Of a DNA stretch of 6,123 nt, positions 1-5,917 are shown piece by piece. The translations under genes were made by a program, and so were the position numbers. Numbering within the stretch: the stretch's first letter is position 1; every line of letters starts with the position of its first letter. Source of the DNA: a bacterium (GTDB taxonomy: Bacteria > Coprothermobacterota > Coprothermobacteria > Coprothermobacterales > JAADFF01); assembly GCA_027063755.1 (NCBI GenBank), contig JAMORD010000118.1, positions 1 to 6,123 on the forward strand, read 5' to 3'. Under the pieces are notes generated by a model. The model was not told the origin of the DNA. It saw only the letters and a list, made by a program, of their open reading frames with translations, and made no database searches.

Positions 1-741
1 TTTCATACCATCCATAGCTGTCGGTGGTTTCAGGTCAAGTCCACCAGCATCAAATGTTAGACCCTTACCGACAAATGCAATTTTCTTCTTCGGAACACCA
101 CTCTTATATGTCAGACGAATGATACGTGACTCCTTAACGCTACCCTGCCCTACGGCAAGAATGAGATTGTAGCCCTCCTGCTTCAGGGCCTCCTCGCGAA
201 GAATCTCTACCTCAAAGCCATACTCCTCTGATAGCTTTCTGGCAACCTCTTCAAACCAATCAGGATCGGCAACATTAGCTGGCTGATTAGCAATAGTGCG
301 GGCATAGTTTGTTGCCTCTACCATGACAAGGGCTTTTTCCACGGCAGGCTCATAGCCTTCACCTTCGGGCACAAGGAAGACAACCTCTTTAGGCTCTTTA
401 ACACCCTCAGATTTAAAATCTACAAACTGGTAAGCAGCAAGGCCAACACCCTCAATAATGGCAGCAAGTTCCCCTTTGGTTAATTTACCGGGCAATTTTA
501 CCTTCAATATATCACTACCATCTTGTCTCACACGAGTAACAATCTTTGAAGCATGTCTTCTAATCTGCTCAACATCCCCAGCAGGTATCCACACTTTATA
601 GTCAAGAACACCTACAGGTTTCATCTTAAACTTCTCACTCTGACCAAATGCAACATCTACAAACGCAATCTCCTCATCTTCCACATAGTAGTCAGATGTG
701 ACTACCTCATAGTGAATTTTGACTGCATCATAGTTAATCAC
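1..741 (-). CDS. pepA: Leucyl aminopeptidase, M17 family (partial, N-terminal 247 codons)
   Basis: Cytosolic M17 metallo-aminopeptidase that removes N-terminal residues from peptides using two metal ions. Only the N-terminal domain and the start of the catalytic domain are here; the reading frame runs open off the window's left edge. The family is recognised from the linker NQPAN (residues near 150) and from the metal-site segment GKGLTFDAGGLDLKP at about residues 225-239. K226, D231 and K238 have the same 5- and 12-residue spacing as E. coli PepA K270, D275 and K282, so the N-terminal domain is about 44 residues shorter than in E. coli. The expected later metal ligands (Asp and Glu) lie outside the window. 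The start is one of two adjacent GTG codons; the one at 741 is 7 nt from GGAGGT (754-749), the one at 744 only 4 nt. It begins 20 nt after the grpE stop, so the two are probably cotranscribed. Ala follows the metal Asp where Ser or Thr is usual. Confidence 0.92.
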   Translation of the reverse strand, partial: MINYDAVKIHYEVVTSDYYVEDEEIAFVDVAFGQSEKFKMKPVGVLDYKVWIPAGDVEQIRRHASKIVTRVRQDGSDILKVKLPGKLTKGELAAIIEGVGLAAYQFVDFKSEGVKEPKEVVFLVPEGEGYEPAVEKALVMVEATNYARTIANQPANVADPDWFEEVARKLSEEYGFEVEILREEALKQEGYNLILAVGQGSVKESRIIRLTYKSGVPKKKIAFVGKGLTFDAGGLDLKPPTAMDGMK

Positions 742-761
742 CACTTCCACCTCCCCAATAT

Positions 762-1193
762 TTATTTATACACTTTGACAAGAGCAGGTCGCAGTAGGAA
801 ATCACCCATTTTATAACCCGGTCTTATAATTTCGGCAATTTTACCACTACTCCCCTGCCCCTCTTCAACCATGGCAACAACTTGATGCTCCATTGGATTA
901 AAGTCTATATTCACGCTATCTATAACGGCAATACCATGGGATGCGAGAATACTTTTTAACTTACTCCATACCATATTCCATGAATCATCATGAATAGCCC
1001 CTTGCCATATGTCATCAAGTACCGGCAAGAGATCCTGCATAAACTTTTCCAGAGCGGCTTTTTCCATATGGGCCAATTTTCTCTCGTATGTATGATGAAT
1101 AGTATCCAGCTCATTTTTCAAATAGCCTATCTGCAAATTCAGTTTCTTAACGGTTTCATCTACATAATCTTCCCACAAGCTTTCTATACTCAT
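762..1193 (-). CDS. grpE: GrpE-like nucleotide exchange factor (short form)
   Basis: Predicted DnaK co-chaperone that releases ADP from Hsp70 in the cytoplasm. The 143-residue protein has an N-terminal helical, coiled-coil-like part (about 5-60) ending in the family segment LLPVLDDI (55-62), then the C-terminal beta domain: FNPMEHQVVAMVEE (98-111), GKIAEIIRPGYKMGD (117-131) and LLRPALVKVYK (133-143). These match the GrpE signature (F.P..H.AV, G.I.E..RPGY..GD..LRPA.V.V). It is clearly shorter than E. coli GrpE (197 residues), mostly from loss of the unstructured N-terminus and part of the long coiled coil. The ATG at 1193 is preceded by a near-perfect GGAGGTGAT 8 nt away. DnaK, DnaJ and HrcA are not in the window, and no CIRCE operator (TTAGCACTC-N9-GAGTGCTAA) is present upstream. 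It is the first gene of the minus-strand pair with pepA. Confidence 0.88.
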   Translation of the reverse strand: MSIESLWEDYVDETVKKLNLQIGYLKNELDTIHHTYERKLAHMEKAALEKFMQDLLPVLDDIWQGAIHDDSWNMVWSKLKSILASHGIAVIDSVNIDFNPMEHQVVAMVEEGQGSSGKIAEIIRPGYKMGDFLLRPALVKVYK

Positions 1194-1196
1194 AAA

Positions 1197-1225
1197 ATGA
1201 CATCACCTCCAACCACCTATATAAA
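1197..1225 (+). promoter_or_regulatory. Candidate sigma-70-type promoter of the plus-strand operon
   Basis: ATGACA (1197-1202, five of six matches to TTGACA) is separated by 17 nt from TATAAA (1220-1225, five of six matches to TATAAT). This predicts a transcript start near 1232 and a leader of about 50 nt before the aldolase. The -35 lies next to the grpE start codon, so the divergent genes share this short region. A second candidate is the extended -10 TGCTACAAT at 1238-1246, which lacks a good -35. Pattern match only. Confidence 0.4.
1202..1210 (-). promoter_or_regulatory. Shine-Dalgarno site of grpE
   Basis: Read on the minus strand this is GGAGGTGAT, complementary to nine bases of the usual 16S rRNA 3' end and 8 nt before the ATG at 1193. 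It fixes the grpE start and shows the host uses a canonical anti-SD. Confidence 0.8.
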
Positions 1226-1245
1226 TATACTACTTATTGCTACAA
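1218..1245 (-). promoter_or_regulatory. Weak candidate promoter for grpE-pepA
   Basis: On the minus strand TTGTAG (1245-1240) is followed after 16 nt by TATATA (1223-1218). This is the best -35/-10 pair I find in the divergent gap for the minus-strand genes, but the region is AT-rich and such matches arise easily by chance. Confidence 0.2.
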
Positions 1246-1280
1246 TTTTATATAAGGAGGATAAAATTGAGGTGATGAAT

Positions 1281-1856
1281 ATGTACGATATAAAGCAAGA
1301 GATTATAGATGTCGCTAATAGGCTTTATGAGAAAAATCTCAATGGCGGATACGGAGGTAACTTATCTATTAAAGTAGAAAATATTATTTACATTACAAGA
1401 GGTGGCATTCCCAAAGTTAATCTTACACCCGAGGACATTGCTATCATTGACATAGAAGGCAACTTTATAGAAGGCAAACCTTCCTCAGAATATAAAATGC
1501 ACCTATATACATATCAGAAAAATGCACAAATCAAAGCTATAGTACACGCTCATCCTCCGTACACTATGGGATTCTCAATAGGACCAACTGACATACCAAC
1601 AGAGCTGTTTCCAGAAACATCCATGCTTATCGGCAAAGTACATATTTCCCCATTCTTCCCGTCAGGTAGCAACGAGCTGGCAGAAGATATAGCTGACCGA
1701 TTTGCCAATGGTGCAATAGCTGTGCTTATGGAAAAACATGGCATTAGCGTTGTATCTACCACAAGTCTATGGGATGCATATTATAAACTTGAGGCCATAG
1801 AACATGTTGCCATGGCATATACGACCCACACTATATTAAAGGAGGCGAGACGGTGA
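1281..1856 (+). CDS. Class II aldolase/adducin family protein (FucA/AraD-like)
   Basis: Zinc-dependent enzyme of the family that includes L-fuculose-1-phosphate aldolase, L-ribulose-5-phosphate 4-epimerase and related sugar-phosphate enzymes; the actual substrate cannot be read from the sequence. With the start at 1281 it has 191 residues, against 215 for E. coli FucA. Seen in order: the phosphate-binding GGYGGNLSIK loop near residue 20, the segment LTPEDIAIIDIEG, the PSSEYKMH motif with the candidate catalytic Glu, HAHPPY with two zinc-ligand histidines, and EKHG with the third. The ATG at 1281 is preferred because GAGGTGA (1269-1275) sits 5 nt before it. GTG 1272 and ATG 1275 are in frame and could be used with the upstream AAGGAGG (1254-1260), though at longer spacing. 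An in-frame extension back to 990 would run antisense through grpE and is not believed. The stop overlaps the next gene's GTG by 4 nt. Confidence 0.88.
   Translation: MYDIKQEIIDVANRLYEKNLNGGYGGNLSIKVENIIYITRGGIPKVNLTPEDIAIIDIEGNFIEGKPSSEYKMHLYTYQKNAQIKAIVHAHPPYTMGFSIGPTDIPTELFPETSMLIGKVHISPFFPSGSNELAEDIADRFANGAIAVLMEKHGISVVSTTSLWDAYYKLEAIEHVAMAYTTHTILKEARR
1838..1856 (+). promoter_or_regulatory. RBS and overlapping stop/start junction, aldolase to HD gene
   Basis: AAAGGAGG (1838-1845) lies 7 nt before GTG at 1853, and the aldolase TGA (1854-1856) is embedded in the GTGA. The layout implies translational coupling, and the RBS decides this unusual GTG start. Confidence 0.75.
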
Positions 1857-2839
1857 ACCTGCAGAAGATAACAAAGATAGAACATCTCAAAGAAGGTATG
1901 GAAAATGTTATTATCCTGGTATATGTATCCCAAGCATATACCTTTTCATCTAAAAGAGGAGAACGATTTTCACGACTCATACTCAATGACAAATCCGGAA
2001 GCATTAATGCATTTTTAAAATCCCCACTGCCACCTCGTAGTGGTAGTATTATTCGTGTCAGGGGTAATGTCGGCAATTACAATGGCAACAAGACCTTTTA
2101 CATGACAGAGATTATGAACACATATAAGGTAGAAGACCTCCCTCCTGAGGCCAAAGAACATCTATTTCCATCATTAACCCAAGAGGAAATATCAAAGGTT
2201 AAAAAAGACCTTATTGATCTCATCAATAGAACCGAAGATACAGAAATACAAAACCTTTTAAGGGCTATATTCTTTGGAGAAGGTATACCAGAACATCTTT
2301 CCGAGATCTTAAAGCGCATATGGCACTATCCAGCAGCTTCCAAAATACACCATGCCCGTATAGGAGGGCTACTTCAACATTCCGTAAAAGCGGGAAAGCT
2401 CGTGGAGAAAATTGCTCTGGAATACAAAGACTTTGTCATCAGAGATATAGCTGTGGCAGGTGCCTTAATACACGATATAGGGAAGATTTTAGAACAAAAA
2501 GAGATACCCGGCACAGGGTGGACAGAAGAAGGAGAACTACTCGGACATATAGCTATGGGATATGAACTACTAATAGAAATTGCACGATATATTGATATAG
2601 CCCCAGACAAACTGACGGCCCTAAAACACATCATACTTTCACATCACGGAGAAAAGGAAAAAGGCTCACCTGTAGTTCCCCTAACCCCAGAAGCTCTGAT
2701 CGTCCATGCCATAGAAGACTTAGAATCCCATATAGACAGCATTATAGGTAGTGCCCCCGAAGAACCGGGCAGAGGGGAAACTCCCAATGCCTTTAGTAAA
2801 CGCATTTTTTATTACCACTTAGGGAGGGATAGACGGTGA
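1853..2839 (+). CDS. YhaM-like 3'-5' exoribonuclease (OB-fold plus HD domain)
   Basis: Predicted cytoplasmic metal-dependent phosphohydrolase of the YhaM type, which in Bacillus subtilis degrades RNA from the 3' end. The protein has 328 residues, close to YhaM (about 314). An N-terminal OB-fold nucleic-acid-binding domain covers about 18-90 (ERFSRLILNDKSGSINAF, then a GNVGNYNGNKTFYM strand pair). After a helical linker comes the HD domain: HH at 166-167, GGLLQH with H176, the HD pair H207-D208 in ALIHDIGK, H232 in GHIAMG, H259, and LSHHGEKEKGSP at 262-272, a segment typical of this family. The expected late Asp-containing motif (YIDNLD in YhaM as I recall it) reads AIEDLE at 286-291, with Glu at both positions. 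GTG starts the gene in a 4-nt overlap with the aldolase, and its own stop overlaps the MBL gene in the same way. A broader HD hydrolase role remains possible. Confidence 0.88.
   Translation: MNLQKITKIEHLKEGMENVIILVYVSQAYTFSSKRGERFSRLILNDKSGSINAFLKSPLPPRSGSIIRVRGNVGNYNGNKTFYMTEIMNTYKVEDLPPEAKEHLFPSLTQEEISKVKKDLIDLINRTEDTEIQNLLRAIFFGEGIPEHLSEILKRIWHYPAASKIHHARIGGLLQHSVKAGKLVEKIALEYKDFVIRDIAVAGALIHDIGKILEQKEIPGTGWTEEGELLGHIAMGYELLIEIARYIDIAPDKLTALKHIILSHHGEKEKGSPVVPLTPEALIVHAIEDLESHIDSIIGSAPEEPGRGETPNAFSKRIFYYHLGRDRR
2822..2839 (+). promoter_or_regulatory. RBS and overlapping stop/start junction, HD to MBL gene
   Basis: GGGAGG (2822-2827) lies 8 nt before GTG at 2836, and the HD gene's TGA (2837-2839) is inside the GTGA. 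The 10 nt AGACGGTGAA (2831-2840) is identical to 1848-1857 at the previous junction. Confidence 0.75.
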
Positions 2840-4401
2840 AAATCACATTTTTAGGAGCAACCGGTGAGGTTACCGGTTCATGTTATCTTGTACACGACAC
2901 CAACATTCAGTTTCTTGTAGACTGTGGTATGTTTCAAGGTCATTCAGAGCACAAAAATGATGAACCATTTCCTTTTACTCCATCAGAGATCCCATATGTC
3001 ATATTGACCCATGCCCATCTTGACCACTCCGGTAGACTACCACTTCTTGTAAAAAGAGGTTTTAAGGGTAAGATTATTACAACCCCACAAACAGCAGAGC
3101 TACTACGAATCATGCTCCTTGATGCTGCCCATGTGCAAGAAGAAGAAATCAAGCGTATCAACAAGAAGAGAGTCCGTCAAGGACTACCTGAAATCAAACC
3201 CATTTATACAACCGAAGATGTGGAGAAAGTCTTTCCACTTGTTGTTCCTATCTCCTACGACAATAGATATCCCCTCAACGAACATGTAGAAATACGCTTT
3301 AGAGATGCAGGACATATACTTGGTGCCGCCAGTGTAGAGATATGGGACCACATGGACAACGAAAAAATTGTATTTTCGGGAGATTTGGGCCAGATACCCA
3401 ATGAAGTCCTTCATGATCCAACACTGATAGAAGAGGCCGACTATGTTGTTATGGAGACCACATATGGCGGTCGTAAACATAAAAGCCTTGAAGAAACCCG
3501 TAAAGAGTTCCGTGATGCCATTGTCAACGGTTTAAAAAATGGAGGAAACATTCTCATACCATCGTTTGCCGTTGAGAGAACCCAGCGTATACTCTATGAA
3601 CTAAGGCTACTGTGGGAATCGGGAGATTTACCCAAAGATGTGCCTATATACCTGGATAGCCCCTTGGCAAGTAAGGCTACAGAGATATACAACGAATATA
3701 AAGCATCATATAAACCATATATTCAAAAATATTTCATTGATGGAGATTCGCCATTTGACCTTCCCAACCTTCATATTGTAGAAAGCTCTCAAGAGTCAAA
3801 AAAGCTTAACGATGTATCCGGAGCCATCATCATAGCAGGCAGCGGCATGTGCACAGGTGGACGCATACTCCATCACCTTAAACATAACCTATGGAAGCCT
3901 GAAACAACACTGATATTTGTGGGGTATCAGGCACAGGGAACACTGGGAAGGTTGATTGTTGATGGTGCTAAAATCGTAAAAATATTTGGTGAACCTGTGA
4001 AAGTCAGGGCAAAAGTATTTACTATTAATGGTTTTTCTGCCCATGCCGATAGAGACGACCTGCTTACATGGGCAACTTTCTTCAAGAGCAAACCTTACTT
4101 TATTCTCACTCACGGCGAAGATGATCAGAGATTGGCATTTGCTGAATTTCTCAAGAAAAGAGGATATAAAGTGCTTATTCCACAGTATAAAGATTCTGTC
4201 GTACTGAAACCTGATATGCCCGAAAGATACCCCGTTCCTGTCAGGAAAGATGCTACCAGCGAAGCACTTAAAATTATCTCTCAAATATATGGCGACCTTC
4301 ACGAGCTGGAAGATATTATCGCAGAAGAAGGGGCAAATCCAGAACTGATAGGTATACTAAAAAGTATCAGTACTCTGGTATCCTCTATTAAGAAAGAATA
4401 G
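2836..4401 (+). CDS. MBL-fold beta-CASP RNase with RMMBL motif
   Basis: Predicted zinc-dependent RNA-processing nuclease of the CPSF73/TTHA0252-like branch of the metallo-beta-lactamase fold. The N-terminus MKITFLGATGEVTGS is typical. Metal-binding motifs are complete: THAHLDH (H59, H61, D63, H64), AGH (H160) and SGDLG (D183). The beta-CASP domain follows with METTYGGR (motif A acidic residue E207), PSFAVERTQ near 242-250, and GSGMCTGGRILHHL carrying the motif B histidine at 346 or 347. The C-terminal RMMBL part has GFSAHAD (H403) and ILTHGE (H426). With 521 residues it is longer than Thermus TTHA0252 (about 431); the extra roughly 60 C-terminal residues look helical and charged. The GTG start at 2836 overlaps the HD gene, so both nucleases are translationally coupled. 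RNA rather than DNA as substrate is inferred from the subfamily and from the neighbour. Confidence 0.93.
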   Translation: MKITFLGATGEVTGSCYLVHDTNIQFLVDCGMFQGHSEHKNDEPFPFTPSEIPYVILTHAHLDHSGRLPLLVKRGFKGKIITTPQTAELLRIMLLDAAHVQEEEIKRINKKRVRQGLPEIKPIYTTEDVEKVFPLVVPISYDNRYPLNEHVEIRFRDAGHILGAASVEIWDHMDNEKIVFSGDLGQIPNEVLHDPTLIEEADYVVMETTYGGRKHKSLEETRKEFRDAIVNGLKNGGNILIPSFAVERTQRILYELRLLWESGDLPKDVPIYLDSPLASKATEIYNEYKASYKPYIQKYFIDGDSPFDLPNLHIVESSQESKKLNDVSGAIIIAGSGMCTGGRILHHLKHNLWKPETTLIFVGYQAQGTLGRLIVDGAKIVKIFGEPVKVRAKVFTINGFSAHADRDDLLTWATFFKSKPYFILTHGEDDQRLAFAEFLKKRGYKVLIPQYKDSVVLKPDMPERYPVPVRKDATSEALKIISQIYGDLHELEDIIAEEGANPELIGILKSISTLVSSIKKE

Positions 4402-4403
4402 TT

Positions 4404-4409
4404 TATAAT
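4404..4409 (+). promoter_or_regulatory. Candidate -10 element (TATAAT) of an internal promoter
   Basis: A perfect TATAAT begins 3 nt after the MBL stop and would give a transcript start near 4416, just before the Shine-Dalgarno site of the small membrane protein gene. No convincing -35 is found at 16-18 nt upstream and there is no TGn extension, so this is weak. Confidence 0.25.
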
Positions 4410-4434
4410 GATAACGCCAAGGAGGTAGGTAGCC

Positions 4435-4707
4435 ATGAAAGAAGTATTGAAATACATAAAAAAGAACATATTAGGATTTATCGTGCTAACAGTTATCACT
4501 GTCTTGCTTGTAGGTTTTTTATACTCCTATTACATGGTCTACCTACCACAGAAACAGGCACTAATACAAGAACGCTATGAAAATCCTGATGAATTCGCCA
4601 ATACCAGCGGTGTACCATCATTTGGTATAGACTCCAACTACTGGGATTGGCTTAAGACACAGTTTACAGGACCGGGTAAAGCTGTCCCCTACAACTATAC
4701 CCGCTAA
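4435..4707 (+). CDS. Small single-pass membrane protein, function unknown
   Basis: I do not recognise this 90-residue protein with confidence. It begins with a Lys-rich segment (K2, K6, K9, K10), then a long hydrophobic stretch at about 12-36 rich in Ile, Val, Leu and Tyr. This predicts one membrane helix with the N-terminus inside and about 50 residues outside. No lipobox Cys or signal peptidase site is apparent, so the helix probably stays as an anchor. The outer part is aromatic-rich (YWDWLK at about 68-73) and ends in PYNYTR. A perfect AAGGAGGT (4419-4426) lies 8 nt before the ATG, which supports real expression. It is 33 nt after the MBL gene and 17 nt before the ABC ATPase. It loosely resembles the first TM helix and following periplasmic segment of DppB-type permeases, a weak visual likeness only; the remaining permease helices are absent. 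Confidence 0.75.
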   Translation: MKEVLKYIKKNILGFIVLTVITVLLVGFLYSYYMVYLPQKQALIQERYENPDEFANTSGVPSFGIDSNYWDWLKTQFTGPGKAVPYNYTR

Positions 4708-4724
4708 GGAAAGGAGGATGCACT

Positions 4725-5903
4725 ATGGCAGAAATTGTGCTTGACCATGTATGGAAGATATTCCCTACCAAAAAAGGCGAAGTCATCGCCGTCAAAGATG
4801 CAAATCTGAAAATAGAAGATGGAGAGTTTATGGTATTCCTCGGTCCATCTGGTTGTGGTAAAACAACAACACTACGTATGATAGCCGGACTTGAGGATAT
4901 AACCAAAGGTGAAATTCTTATTGATGGAAAAGTCGTGAACAACCTTCCCCCCAAGGATAGAGATATAGCCATGGTCTTTCAAAACTATGCTCTATATCCC
5001 CACATGAAGGTCTTTGACAACATTGCATTTGGCCTAAAGCTGAGAAAAGTACCAAAAGATGAGATCAAGAAAAGGGTGCTAAAGGCCGCTAAGATGCTCC
5101 ATATTGAAGATCTCCTTGACAGAAAACCCGGTGAGCTGTCAGGTGGTCAGAGGCAGCGTGTGGCTTTGGCAAGGGCTATTGTTAGACAGCCCAAGGCATA
5201 TCTCATGGACGAACCTCTGTCAAACCTTGATGCCAAGCTCAGGGTCCAAACAAGGGCTGAGCTCCTTGAACTTCACAGACAGCTGGGAGTAACCACCATA
5301 TATGTTACCCATGATCAGGTAGAGGCTATGACACTGGGTACCAGGGTCACTGTTATGAAAAAAGGTGAAATTCAACAGGTTGGAACACCTCTTGAAATAT
5401 ATTCCGTGCCAGCTAACATCTTCGTCGCTGGATTTGTAGGATCACCTCCTACGAACTTCATTGATGGTCAGCTAGTCGAAGATGGTGGTCAAATGTGGTT
5501 TGTATCTGAAGGCGGTATCAAACTTCACATTCCAGAAGACATAGCAAATCTTCTCAAACAGAAAAATGCTCCAACCAATGTTATTCTCGGTATCAGACCT
5601 GAAGATGTACACCTTAAAGAAGAGTATCATAAAGAAATCAGAAACGATTGGATAGTAAAGGGTACAGTAAAAGTAGTTGAAAGGCTGGGAGCTGAGACAT
5701 TCGCCCACTATGAGGTTGGTGGCAGATTTAAGGTTATTGGTCATGTATCTCCACTGACACTTATTGAGCCCGAAGAAAACAAAGAGCTCTTGTTTGATAT
5801 GACAAAGAGCCATTTCTTTGACAAGAAAACAGAAAAGCGTATAGGTGGAGGACTTGATCTCCGACCAGAAATTTATCGTAAGAAGCAGGCTAAAGCTTCA
5901 TAA
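4725..5903 (+). CDS. Sugar ABC transporter ATP-binding protein (MalK/UgpC/MsmX type)
   Basis: Cytoplasmic ATPase subunit that drives carbohydrate uptake by an ABC importer of the CUT1 class. The 392-residue length fits MalK-type proteins. Seen in order: Walker A GPSGCGKT (40-47), Q-loop Q86 in MVFQNYALYPHM, signature LSGGQRQR (138-145), Walker B AYLMDEP with D162 and E163, D-loop NLDAKLR, and switch His H196 in VTHDQVEAM. The C-terminal regulatory OB/TOBE region starts near 235 with VGSPPTNFIDG and includes GIRPEDVHL (289-297). The ATG at 4725 has AAGGAGG 7 nt upstream. No permease or sugar-binding protein lies beside it, so it may be a shared ATPase serving several transporters, as MsmX does in Bacillus; this is inferred from context only. 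The C-terminal tail (about 366-392) is basic. The response regulator gene follows after 14 nt. Confidence 0.95.
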   Translation: MAEIVLDHVWKIFPTKKGEVIAVKDANLKIEDGEFMVFLGPSGCGKTTTLRMIAGLEDITKGEILIDGKVVNNLPPKDRDIAMVFQNYALYPHMKVFDNIAFGLKLRKVPKDEIKKRVLKAAKMLHIEDLLDRKPGELSGGQRQRVALARAIVRQPKAYLMDEPLSNLDAKLRVQTRAELLELHRQLGVTTIYVTHDQVEAMTLGTRVTVMKKGEIQQVGTPLEIYSVPANIFVAGFVGSPPTNFIDGQLVEDGGQMWFVSEGGIKLHIPEDIANLLKQKNAPTNVILGIRPEDVHLKEEYHKEIRNDWIVKGTVKVVERLGAETFAHYEVGGRFKVIGHVSPLTLIEPEENKELLFDMTKSHFFDKKTEKRIGGGLDLRPEIYRKKQAKAS

Positions 5904-5917
5904 ACAGAGGTGAGCCT

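Noticed and set aside
553-816. Plus-strand 87-residue reading frame
   Set aside because: It lies antisense to pepA and the end of grpE, which have clear family motifs, and shows no domain of its own.
1201-1277. Inverted repeat CATCACCTC / GAGGTGATG flanking the divergent gap
   Set aside because: The two arms are the Shine-Dalgarno sites of the divergent genes, so symmetry follows from their shared function; no single short transcript is likely to contain both arms.
990-1280. In-frame N-terminal extension of the aldolase back to 990
   Set aside because: It runs antisense through most of grpE, carries no family similarity, and a good RBS supports the start at 1281.
2026-2047. Eight-pair hairpin with one wobble inside the HD gene
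   Set aside because: Short, in coding DNA, without a T-run; expected by chance.
2859-2878. Inverted repeat AACCGGT / ACCGGTT with a 6-nt loop at the start of the MBL gene
   Set aside because: It encodes the conserved TGEVTGS motif, where Thr-Gly is repeated; the codons explain the symmetry.
3889-4302. Minus-strand 137-residue reading frame
   Set aside because: It is fully antisense to the conserved beta-CASP/RMMBL part of the RNase gene.
4346-4366. Small stem-loop near the 3' end of the MBL gene as a terminator
   Set aside because: Only about 5 bp (ATACT/AGTAT), AT-rich, no T-run after it.
5472-5813. Minus-strand 113-residue reading frame
   Set aside because: It is antisense to the C-terminal domain of the ABC ATPase and has no recognisable motifs or RBS.
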